DNA of 64,000 nucleotides, taken from the NCBI GenBank assembly GCA_020205615.1, contig CM035163.1, positions 50,627,899-50,691,898 on the forward strand. Direction: 5' to 3'. The first letter of the stretch is position 1, and every line of letters begins with the position of its first letter. Position numbers and translations under genes: made by a program. The notes beneath the pieces are model-generated. The model had not been told where the DNA came from. It saw nothing but the letters and a program-made list of their open reading frames with translations, and did no database searches. Below are positions 9,999-20,815 of the stretch, one piece after another. The DNA is from Panax quinquefolius (Eukaryota > Streptophyta > Magnoliopsida > Apiales > Araliaceae).

Positions 9999-12985
9999 AA
10001 GGATTCTGTCCTCAGAATCAACGAAACCTCCCTTACTCAGTTTTCACCAAATCTCTTTTCTAAATTTATCGTTGAATATCATCAACACATCACCTTAATA
10101 TAGGTTTTATTTATTACCATTACCACCATTTCTCATAATAAATTCTTGTAAGTTTTATTTCATAACCTTTACTTAGACTCAATTATATTTGAGTATTATA
10201 TATTCTTTAACCCATTCATTTCCTTTTCTAAGGATCGTTATCATAAACACTCGGGATATTACATTCACCCATTCTTCTAAGAATTTTGTTCTCGAAATTT
10301 TATTTATTAATCTTCATTCATTCAATCTATCAAAATAGATTTTATGTTAATATTTTATTCATTCATTGGGTTCTAAAACCACTTCTTTCCACAAAGATCT
10401 TTCTAGAATTATTAAACTTTTCTATTAAAAGTTTTACATTATTCTATGATAACTCATCTCCTTCTCATTTAAAAATTTCTTTTCTCACCTATTTAATATA
10501 TCCATCGTTCAGTGTCGCATTCTACGACTTACTTCTTTCTAAGGAATATCATCCTTACCACATTCGCCTTTTATAATAGAAAGAATCTTCCACAATTGCT
10601 CAATAATTGGGAAGCAGTATGAATAACTCAGGAATTTAAAAGATTCCAAATCATGCTGAGGGGTCATAAGACCTTGAACTACGTCCCTAGGTTATTGAGT
10701 ATCTCGACTTGAACCTTTAACAGTCATAAGACTATTCGGACCTTGAACTCTTCTCTAGGTTTAACAATGTATCACCACTGTGAACCATCTTTAACAGAAT
10801 GTTTAGCAATCACACAGACTGAAAACACTCTCTGCAAGTACTCTAGGTGATCAGCATATCGTACCCTTACGTCGTGCATAACGTATTACATCTTAACATC
10901 GTAACGACTATATGCGTTACTTTTGGAACCATTGTCTCCGATAACATGTCCCCTTTTATAGGGTTGTTCACCTCAGCTTATCAACATCTGAATGCGCACC
11001 AAAACAACTTGGTTTGGCATAACTTCTCAAGAAACGCTTGAATTCCATGAACATCTTTCAATATTCGTCTAGCTGAACCAAATAGCATAGACTTCTACAA
11101 CAATCCGGACATCAATCGAAATATACATATACATATATATTTTCATATCTTAAAGAAATCTCAAAAATCTTTTTATGACGTCATGATACCGCCTTTGCAT
11201 TTATAGTTCGTTTGAGGATTCCGTCATTTGGTGATTTTATCATACTACATCATACCATAGTGGTAAATTGACGATCCTTAGATCACATCCAACACTAAGT
11301 AATACTGCATTGATGACTCCATCATTTTTATCATCTCTCGCACTGTGTTCCATGATGCATTGATGATATATAAAAAATATATATATATTTTGATATATTT
11401 CAAATCATTTTTGTCTAGCCCAAGCAATTAGCATAGATATATGAATAATAATATTTATTTTTAAAAATTCTTTGGTTCACTAGTGTGACCCAACACATTT
11501 TTTTTTTCTAAAAATCAAAAGTATATACCATCAAGACGTAAGTCAATAAATTTGAAAATCTAGCAAAGCTAGAAGATTTGGAATACCTAATTTTCTCCAT
11601 CAATTTCAATCTTTACACTAAATATTCTTATATTTCAACTTATAATCATCCTATATCCCCAGTATAGTTCATCAAACTTATTGCACATTGGAAGTTCAGG
11701 AACTTGCCACAATAATATGAGTTTAAGAACTTGTCCTAGTCAGACCATAGGCGTCCATTCGCTGAGGGGTTCAAAACATACCATATTATTGTGAGTCACA
11801 AACTTACTATATGCATTAGTTTTAAGAACCGCACCTAATCCTAAAAATATCTGACTAATCTTAATAGTTTCTAACTATCAAATATACACATGAGAAAAGC
11901 ATCACCTTTTCGCCACATATACATTGATAGAGCGACACCAACATTCCAATGATTATCAATGTGATAAACTGAGTGCAAGCACAAAACCCTTGCCCATACA
12001 AAGATTTGTACAACTTAGCCATCACATAAGTCCTCAATTGAAATCCCACCTAACTCTATCTTACTCTTAACTTGCTCTTTGCTCGATACGAATTCCTAGT
12101 ATCACATCATCTATAACTCCTCGTGAGTTATCTCGTACTATTTCATAGTACATCATCTTCATAGCATCAAGCTATAATTATTCAAACATTACAGACCATC
12201 TTTCCTTTATAACTTAAACAGATCACATCGTGATCTTATTCTATAATCATCTCCCTTAAAATTCTTTTCTTCTCTCGTGATCGTTTTGTTTTACTATCTT
12301 CTTTCTTTCCTTTTTCATCATTTATGACTTTATTTGTTATCTTGGCTATTGGAGTTAGGCAACTCCCATTTCTTATCTTTATATCTCTTCAAGATTTTTC
12401 TTTGAATCTTCTTGTTTATATAACACTTCATCCTTTAAGAATCTCTAACTTCATTTAGATTGCTCAACATTTCATTTAAGTTCCACATTTTCATCATACG
12501 TATCAATTTTCTATATGTGGTATACATCGAGTCTCTAATAGTTTCAATATGGTACGCTGAGTGTTTCCCACAAATAACCAACAAACTAGGTTCTGAGTTG
12601 CTAGTTCGTATATACCTCCGCTCTATGAAGGAATCGTTTAGCCCAGATACCATACATCAACTATTAAAGAGTACAACTGTACTATACTTAAATATAACTT
12701 TTTGATTCTTAACTTCTTTATCACTCTCTTCTTATAGACATTGTCTATTTATTATCACCTTACATTCTTATTTTTGGAGTTGGGTAACCCCACATTCATA
12801 CTCTTTATAACTCTGCGAGATTCTTCTTTGAATCCTCTCACGCATGTTTTAATCCTTTCTTTATAAATTTCTTAAATTATTTCTTATTGTTAAAACTCTA
12901 CTTGAGCTTATTCTTTCATTATCTTCACCTTCCTTCTCTAAGGTTATAGCCTACGGTACTCCTACCTAAGGTTTATAACCTACGG
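9999..12985 (-). other. Element B internal region, no coding domains
   Basis: About 3 kb with only short unrelated frames (for example 10286-10576 plus, 11861-12049 minus), none recognisable. Two features stand out. The part 10650-11045 resembles a module of the C LTR (18185-18425), including a TATAGGGTTGTTC phrase. Two imperfect copies of a segment with the small hairpin GGAGTTaGGcAACTCC lie at about 12340-12420 and 12745-12840. The rest shows no feature I can support. Confidence 0.6.
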
Positions 12986-12997
12986 CTTTGATACCAA
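12986..12997 (-). other. Element B primer-binding site
   Basis: Minus strand TGGTATCAAAGC, identical to the sites of C (20801-20812) and G (757-768). It lies 2 nt from the LTR start, and the preceding leader phrase (GGTTTATAACCTACG) is shared with C and G. Confidence 0.8.
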
Positions 12998-12999
12998 CC

Positions 13000-15900
13000 G
13001 TAACGACCCCAAAATTCATACAATTTAATTATTAACTTTGGTCGTTAATAACACATCTACCTTCTGATTTTACATCATTATTCGATGTTAAACTTTATAT
13101 AATGCGGAATAATTTAAACTTTTATGTCTTCTTACTTTAATTCCTTGAATCAAAACCTTTATCATCTACATGTCTTTGAATCAATCTTATTTTATGATTC
13201 ACTTTATCACTGTTATTATATAAAAATTTTACATTTCAACCTAATAACCTTTACATATCAGATAACTCTAACTTTAGCTTTACAACTCAACATAAAACTA
13301 TACATCATAAAACATTTAGTACATCTCATGAATCTTAATCATGGTATAAAGAAATAACAACTTTAGCTAAAATATTAATCTTCGTGTATTATTTCTGATC
13401 CACGTCATTCAAGTAGCATATAGTGTTACCTTCAATCCTTAACCTGCAAAAATGGTTATTTGCAAGGTTGAGCTCGACAGCCCAGCAAAATCTAACAGTT
13501 TTCATGCATCACGTAACACATAATAACATGCTCAACATATATCTTATAAACATTGGACTAACATAACATACATGTTACAGTTCATATAACAAGTATAAAG
13601 ATTGAGTTCCTAACTCAATCAGCATGCTTTACTCAATCAACGTAGTCATAAGTTGACTTTAACATTTCATACATTCAACATATATATAACACATCATGCT
13701 CTTTGCAATAAAGATTTAAAACAAGCTAATTCACATAGCAAATAGGAACTGAAAGACTTGCCTTGATCGTTGTTTACAATTAACAGTTTAACAGCTTACA
13801 GATATCTGCACTTCACGTGCCCTACACAATTATATAATCATACACATCAACTATTAGTCACATAGCAACGCATAGTAGTTGTAATGTAAACTTTACTTTA
13901 TGTCTCATAACCCTTCCTATCATAAATACACAATGTTCAATTTGATTGTGTTAACTTTCGACTTATATCTCACTATATTTTATATTTAAAGTTCATTCAA
14001 GTGTTTAAGTCTTGCTAGGACTACTTATTGATTTTATATTAACCCTATTCAATATCTTATAATATTCATTTCATTTGATTTAAAACACTTTTTACGTTCA
14101 TCAACACTTATCACACAAGCGTTTCGACGTTTATTAAATCACACACGCCTAATTTGTCTCTCTTGTGTGTGCTTAGTATGCACATACAACTTATCTAATA
14201 TATCATTTATTAATGTTAAGCATCATTATACTTCATAATATTCATGTTCTATAACTTAGAACAACATCTTTTATCTTCAAGAGCACTACATTTGCATACG
14301 TGCATGCCCGACGCCCTCCGATTGCCTCTGAAAACACAACAGTCCTAAAAATGACCATTTTGACCCCTATTCCAGACCTCAAATTGAAAAAACTAAAGAA
14401 TAAAAGTTGTGGGTCTATTCGTCCTCATTCCGGATCATATTAAATCACCTCAATCAGAGTTCGTATGAAAACGTTATGCCTATTCTACTAAAATAGGTCA
14501 AAACAGTCACACCTGACATACTTTTGCCGGCAATTGCGCTAATTAAGCCTTCTTCTAAGACAACAGCAGTAAGGCTGCGCCCTCTACTGATAAACAAGGC
14601 CCAAATAACTTAGGACATCACAAGCAATGATACCATTAGCGTAAACGGACCTGAAGCTACTGTTCTTCGCGATTTTTGATCATTTTCTCCTACTAATCTT
14701 CATAACTTGAGTTATACTCATCCAAATTAGTCCGTTTTCGATTTTATGGATTCTTAATTCATAGAACTACAATATACTAGAATTTTGACAATTTATAAAA
14801 TCATTAACCAACCTAAAATTAGACCCAAAACACATGTTCATACTCTATTTCATGTTTTAAACACATTTAGCGAATTTGATCGCCGCGGCTTCGTTACTTA
14901 ATCGATTAACATGATTTAAATTATGCTGCTTTCATTTCTTAACATACTAACATATTCTAACATCAAATAACAGATTATAACACATATTAAGCATGCAATT
15001 TTGTACTTTCTAAAGCCTTTTTTGAACAAAAATACTGTTATTTACTTTTCTCCTTATAAACCCAAATTTCATGTATTTGAACATCAACATATACTTATAG
15101 AGGATAACTAACAAATTTAGCAAGAGAATACATACATATAAACAACATCTTCTACAACAATTCAACCAAAACCTAATTTCCAAAGAATAGAAAATTATAA
15201 GACAACAAATTAGAATTAGGGGTAGATTATACCTTAAACCCTTGATTGAATGCTAGCAAAAGATAGTATTAGGGCTTAGAAATTCTCCTTCTTCCTCCTG
15301 ACAATCTTAGAAACTCACAATCACAATGTTTTCTCTCTTGCTTCCAAGTTCTCTCTATGCTCTTCATCGATAACTAGACTTGGGGAAAAATAATACGCAT
15401 AACATAAGCGGCCTCCCAAAGTAACCCACATTACATTACAGCTTATAAAAATAAAAATTTTAAAATCGGTTAAAATAAACCAAAAGCCATAAGGCTACGT
15501 TTAGTTACACACTAATTCCCATACTAGATTATTTAAACAATATTTATATTATATAGTTACACTTGTCACACACATGTAACCATTTTAATAGCTTATAATT
15601 TATAATTATAATAATTATATTCTTATTATAATTATGCTTATAATAAATAATTAAATAATTATATATCTAATTTAATTAATAAATTAGAAACATTACTTTG
15701 TTTAATTTATTTATTTCCTTTAAATTAAACAATTCATTTAATTTAATTATCTCCTTAAATATTAAGCAATTGATTTAATATAATTATTTCCTTAAATTAA
15801 ATCCTTCAAATAAAATTAACATTATTCAATCTAATTTACATTAATCAATTTAGTTACTAAATTAATTCACCACAATTTTATCGACCATTTATTTATCTCA

Positions 15901-16163
15901 ATAAATAAATAAATTTAAAATATTTATTTAATTCAATAAATATTTAAAATTAATTACTAAATTCATTTAATTCCTTCAATAGTTAACTCAACTATTAAAC
16001 CTCACTTTCCCAATATATGAATATATATTTCTCTTCACACCAGATCATATATTTCAACATATATAGCACGATATATACATAATCAAACTCAAAACATCTC
16101 ATAATAAGAATTTTAATTATTAAATTCTTATTTTAATAACTTATAAAAATTCAGGTTGTCACA
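13000..16163 (-). repeat. Element B 5' LTR
   Basis: It starts CGTAACGACCCC (TG changed to CG) and ends GGTTGTCACA. It matches the left LTR along its whole length except for an insertion of about 93 bp at 14546-14638, bounded by ATTA on both sides. In minus sense this LTR would drive transcription. I could not settle on one TATA box in the AT-rich sequence. Confidence 0.85.
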
Positions 16164-16168
16164 CAGTC
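16164..16168. repeat. Target-site duplication, right copy, element B
   Basis: CAGTC, matching 6921-6925. The A gag continues directly after it. Confidence 0.9.
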
Positions 16169-16699
16169 CAAAACATGTTATAATTGGGGAAGAGAAGGTC
16201 ACCTTACTTGATTTTGTTGTACAGTGAAGTCAAGTCCAGCTGGGATGGAGACACCAAAGGCCATCCTAGACAACGGAGAGCATTTGTCGTGACCTCCCAA
16301 AAAATAAGGCACCCGAACGAGGTCATCACGGGTAAGCTAATCATAAAATCTTACGAAGTCTATACCTTATTTGATACCAGTTCTACCCATTCTTTTATTT
16401 CTCCTACTTGCTCTCAATGTTTAAATTTGACTCCGAAGAAATTAGACTTTGACTTATCTGTTGAAACTCCATTGGGAGAAACCTTCATTACATCCACTGT
16501 TTATAAATCTTGTTTGATTCAAATCGACACCCTCACATTACCTGTTGATCTTATCTCTTTGAAAATACTTGCATTTGATGTGATTTTAGGGATTGATTGG
16601 TTAACTACTCATCATGCTAAAATTGATTATTTTGTAAGGTTGTTAGATTTCATATTCCTAACCAACCTATTATGCGAATTAAAGCAGGCAAACCACTAA
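16169..16699 (+). pseudogene. Element A: end of gag and aspartic protease
   Basis: After a damaged knuckle the sequence runs into the retroviral-type aspartic protease that cuts the polyprotein. The active-site region is LFDTSSTHSF at about 16367-16396; the catalytic triad is Asp-Thr-Ser (16373-16381) where D retains Asp-Thr-Gly, so the flap-side Gly is lost. The second family landmark is [16 protein letters not shown] at about 16590, the usual Ile-Leu-Gly-Ile-Asp-Trp block. A shift or stop follows near 16640-16700, where the frame moves to the RT linker. The protein is inactive in this copy as judged by the broken knuckle, the active-site change and the frame break. Confidence 0.8.
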
Positions 16700-17711
16700 A
16701 GTCAATTATTGTCATATCAAGCCATAAAACCATTCGTTTATTGAAAAACGAATGTCAAACTTTCTTAGCCCATGTCACGGATTTAAACAAAAATACGTTA
16801 GATTTGAATGATATTTCTGTTGTCAATAAATTTCCTGACGTATTCCCTGAAAAACTTCCTGGCCTACCTCAGAGCGTGAAATTGAATTTTGTATCAACCT
16901 TGAACCCGGTACAAAACCCATTTCCAAAGCCCCATATCGAATGGCTCCTATTGAACTTCAGGAGTTAAAAACCCAACTGTAGGAATTGTTAGACATCGGT
17001 TTCATTTGTCCTAGTGCGTCTCCTTGGGGTGCTCCTGTTCTATTCGTAAAGAAGAAAGATGGAAGTATGCGACTTTGTATTAACTATCGGGAATTGAATC
17101 ATATCACCATCAAGAATAGGTATCTGTTACCTCACATTAATGACCTATTTGACCAGTTGTAAGGTGCCAAATTCTTTTAAAGATCGATCTTCGTTTCTAA
17201 TATCATCAGTTAAAGATTAAAATTGAGGACATTCCAAAGACTGCTTTTAGAAATCGGTACGGGCATTATGAATTCCAAGTCATGTCTTTTGGATTGACTA
17301 ATGCTCTTGCTGCCTTCATAGACATGATGAACCGAGTATTCAAGGAATAATTAGATCATTTTGTGGTTATCTTTATTGATGACATCCTCATATACTCCAA
17401 AACCCATGAAGATTATGAGCAACACTTGAGGTTGATACTCCAAAAGCTTCGTGAAAACAAGTTATACGCTAAGTTGAAGAAATACGAGCTCTGGCTTGAG
17501 GATGTAGCATTTCTTGGGCATGTGATATCAAATCATGAAATATCTGTTGACCCAGTGAAGATTGAAGAAATTGAAAGCTGGGAGCAACCTAAGTTAGTAT
17601 AACCGAAGTACGTAGCTTTCTGGGTTTAGCTGGTTATTCTCGGAGATTCGTGGAAGGATTTTCTCGAATTGATACTCCATTAACTCAACTGACTCGAAAA
17701 GATACAAAATT
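16700..17711 (+). pseudogene. Element A reverse transcriptase, N-terminal and palm parts, cut by element C
   Basis: Reverse transcriptase copies the element RNA. Visible landmarks in order: linker with [13 protein letters not shown] (about 16830), [20 protein letters not shown] (about 17020-17080), [10 protein letters not shown] (about 17290) and the catalytic FIDD (17372-17383). Stops occur at about 16980, 17160, 17180 and 17350, and there are frame changes near 16890 and 17200. A long readable piece 17363-17602 covers the palm and thumb start. The sequence is interrupted at 17711 by element C and resumes at 23743 in RNase H. Alignment to E over the same part is close, so A and E are one family. 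Confidence 0.85.
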
Positions 17712-18842
17712 TGTGACACCCCCAAATCCAGGTACTCCATTCCAATAGGATTTGGTGTTCACTATCCAAAACATTACATCTAACTACCCATAATCAAAGG
17801 ATAAAGACGTAATTTAAATAACTAAAACAATCATCTTTCCCATTAAAGGGTTACATCATATTCTCAAAATATATCCCAGGTAATCTAACCTTAAAATTAT
17901 TACAGAAGTTTGCAGAATACATCACATATTAAAACAAGTCTTTAGCATAATTCAATAAAATAAAATTCTCAGAGGTCTTCAACATTTGGACATCTTGCCC
18001 TTTCCTTTGCTAGTAGACGGCTCGTCGACTTTCTCAACTTTAGCTGCAGTGTTAATTGCAAGAGTGAGCAAACAATTGCTCACTGATATAGGAAGTAATA
18101 ATAATAACAACATAAGAATGAACAACGAATGCTAGCAATAATGAACTTGTTCTGTGAATTAAGAATAGGAAACAAGTTCGAAATCAATGTCTGAGGGTCT
18201 TAAGACCACGAACTATGTCTCCGGTATATAGGTATTATTACCTTAACCTTAATATGATCATTAGACCGCATGGACCCTTCTTAGCGTACTTAGGGGGATC
18301 AACCCTTTGTACCATATATTGTGCACAAACATCTAAACGTTACACGTACAAAAATCCCCTATATTAGGGTTGTTCGTCTCAGTTTGAATTTAGAATTTTC
18401 GCACTAAAGAAAGTTTAGTTTGGAACTAGCTTATCAGTGTCTCTAGAATTTTAGAACACTATTCAACTTCCATCAATAAAGGTTTAATACGAGAATGTAT
18501 AACTGAACAAGGCTATTAAAGTCAAAGATCGGATATCAACAATATATATAACTTAATAACATGATATACATGCAAAGTTCTATATTCAAAGGAGTTTAGA
18601 ACAATCTTCTATGAATCAATATATTAGAACAATATATGCTTCGAATGATAATAAGGAAAGTAAAGCTCGCTCGATGTAACGAATTAGGTTACAAGAGCTT
18701 GCACAAACATACTCAAGATAAACTAGGCTTGCTCAACCTTACAAGAATTTTAGGAACTTGTACAATAACGATTTAGGAATGGGAACATGCATTCAATATG
18801 AAAAGAATGAAGTTAGAAAGCTTGCTCAATGTAAATAGTTAA
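17712..18842 (-). repeat. Element C 3' LTR, truncated
   Basis: It starts TGTGACACCCCC and runs parallel to the right LTR until GTAAATAGTTAA, after which the two part. The adjoining sequence at 18843 is reverse transcriptase. The junction shares TTAA between LTR and RT, typical of end-joining at microhomology. Confidence 0.85.
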
Positions 18843-19500
18843 CTCCTACATCTCAATCGGGGCCATTCTATATGGTGCCTTAGATATCGGGGCCATTTCT
18901 GGTAGTAAGTCAATCACGAACTCGATTTGTCGATTCGGTGGAAGACCCGACAAATCGTCTGGAAATACGTCTACAAAATCTCTTATGATCAGTATCTCTT
19001 CCAACTTCGCACTCTTCTTCTGTGTATCGACGATGTAGGCTAAGTATCCTACACATCCTTGTCTCAACAACTTCTTGGCTTGCATCGACGTCGAGACAAC
19101 TTGCTTGTCGAGGTGACTTTGTCGCTAAAGAACACAACCTTTCGAGAGTGAGTCATAAGGTTAACACACTTCCTTTGGCAATCAATTACTGCTCCATAAT
19201 TGAATAACCAATCCATTCCCAGTATAACATCAAACTCACCAAGTCTAATTGGTATCAAATCTACCATCATCTCGCGGCCCTTTATAACCACTCTACAATT
19301 CCTATATATATATATCTGACAGGAATCACTTCATTCTTCGCAATCTCTATACTTAAGGGAAATTCTAATTATTCCTGAGGTAAATCTAAGTTCTGAGCAA
19401 ATTCATCAGATATAAATGAACAAGTAGCACCCGAATCAAATAGTACATAAACATTAATACCATTAATCTGGAATGATACGACACCACATCCTAAGGTACA
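18843..19500 (-). pseudogene. Element C protease and start of reverse transcriptase
   Basis: Reading on the minus strand, the aspartic protease begins near 19460 with VLFDSGATCSFIS; the catalytic Asp-Ser-Gly at 19437-19429 is intact. A stop and frame change follow near 19370-19290, then VDLIPIRLGEFDVILGMDWL (about 19260-19200). The RT linker carries DFVDVFPDDLSGLP, then [10 protein letters not shown] ending in a stop at 18846, and the sequence stops at the deletion junction. RT lacks fingers, palm and catalytic residues. Lineage is gypsy, close to chromoviruses; the chromodomain that would prove it is deleted. Confidence 0.8.
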
Positions 19501-19544
19501 TAAAGATCCTCGCACGCGGTCATATTAAAAGTCCTCGTAGTAGG

Positions 19545-20580
19545 TCAGCTTGACCGTGCTGATCCAGTGATAGTCAATGCACCACCACCATTGTTGTTTC
19601 TTTCTCCACCACTTGCACTTCCCACTAGCTTCTTAGGGCAATCACGAGCCATGTGATCCTTTGAACCGCAGGTAAAACATGCTCTTTTCTTTGGACTAAA
19701 ATAGTTCGGTGCAATGTGTCCCTCCTGACCACAGTTGAAACATACCCGCTTTCCCTTCAAACATACCCCAGTATGGTTCTTCCCGCAAGTTGTGCAAGCC
19801 TCAAACTTTTTCTTCTGCTGATTTCCTTGATGTCCTCCCGCCGTTGAATTCTCGCTCCACTTCCTTTTTTGACTATTACTTCCAACATTACTACCACCAG
19901 CCTTATTCTCATTCTTATTCTTCTTCTTCTTTTCTTCTTCGTTATACTTGGTCAAGGCATCGCTTCCACCTTCTGCGATAATTGCCTTCTCCAGTACCGC
20001 CGCAAATATATTTAACTGGAACATTGAAACCTTGCTGTAAAGCCAGGGCTTCAATCCTTGTTCGAATCTTCTTGCTTTACGCTCGTCGGTATTGACTTGA
20101 TAAGTGGCAAACCTTGCCAACTCGTTAAACTTTGCAGCATATTCTGACACCGTCATCGTTCCTTGCTTCAACTCCAGAAATTGCACTTCCAACTGCTTTC
20201 GAGAACTCGTTGGAAAGTACATTTCGAAAAACATTTCCTTAAATCTATCTCACGCTATCACTCCTTGTCCTCTACGAACCTTATTTGCTTGCCACCAGTA
20301 GCTAGCTTCAGACTTCAGCATAAACATTGCGAACACAGTCTTCTGTTATGGTCGTACAGAGCATCATACATCTCTGCTGATATGGAGTTTGGTGGAAACT
20401 CTTCAGGATCCTCTTTCTCATCATCCTCCTCTATATCCTCAAAACTATCCTCCTCGGGATCGGTCACAGGCACATCCTCCTGGATCAACTGTTCCCGCAC
20501 TACATGAATATCCCGGGGTTCATCCTCTCTAGGTACCTAAGGTATCACCTCTCTAGCTGGACTGGATCCTCCTTCGTTAG
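19545..20580 (-). pseudogene. Element C gag with three zinc knuckles
   Basis: The main frame (20234-19545, 229 residues) holds the capsid part (KEMFFEMYFP, then QFLELKQGTMTVSEYAAKF, then ARRFEQGLKPWL), a Lys/Glu-rich spacer and three knuckle-like motifs: CTTCGKNHTGVC, CFNCGQEGHIAPNY (last Cys changed to Tyr) and CFTCGSKDHMARDC. A separate frame 20500-20315 gives the acidic N-terminus with DIHVV, matching the start of gag in G. Between them is a frame break near 20300, and the capsid segment that normally precedes SEASYWW appears deleted. Gag would package the RNA, possibly also that of non-coding element B, with which C shares leader sequence. Confidence 0.85.
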
Positions 20581-20800
20581 ACAACCTAATAACAAAATGT
20601 TTTAAGTTTTACTTAACATTTTTTGATACTCGCGAGCACATAAGTTATTAACAAATAGCACATAATGTCTTTTATTATTTAACTTCAATGGATACCTTAA
20701 TCCATTCCTTAAAACTCGATAAGAGTTAAACACCTCTTTGTTTTCTATTTCCTTAAAGGTTGCTTCCTAAGGTTTCCCCACCTAAGGTTCATAACCTAAA

Positions 20801-20812
20801 GCTTTGATACCA
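20801..20812 (-). other. Element C primer-binding site
   Basis: Minus strand TGGTATCAAAGC beside the right LTR with a 3-nt gap, identical to the sites in B and G. The 200 bp upstream in plus sense (20581-20800) is untranslated leader without other features. Confidence 0.85.
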
Positions 20813-20815
20813 ACC

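Larger units (their letters stand above)
6926..16163 (-). mobile_element. Element B: non-coding LTR element (LARD-like), 9.2 kb
   Basis: Two direct LTRs of 3058 and 3164 bp flank an internal region of 3.0 kb. A primer-binding site beside the right LTR and a purine tract beside the left LTR put it on the minus strand. No gag, protease, RT, RNase H or integrase motif was found in the internal part. Long LTRs with a non-coding interior are the hallmarks of large retrotransposon derivatives, which depend on proteins made elsewhere. Its leader and the AT-rich part of its LTR resemble element C, which encodes proteins. The LTRs are very alike, to the point of containing the same chance 77-codon frame (7051-7284 and 13124-13357), so insertion was fairly recent. 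TSD is CAGTC. Confidence 0.85.

Noticed and set aside
20163..20507. 114-codon plus-strand frame rich in Ser
   Set aside because: It is the complement of the acidic Glu/Asp-rich gag start of C.
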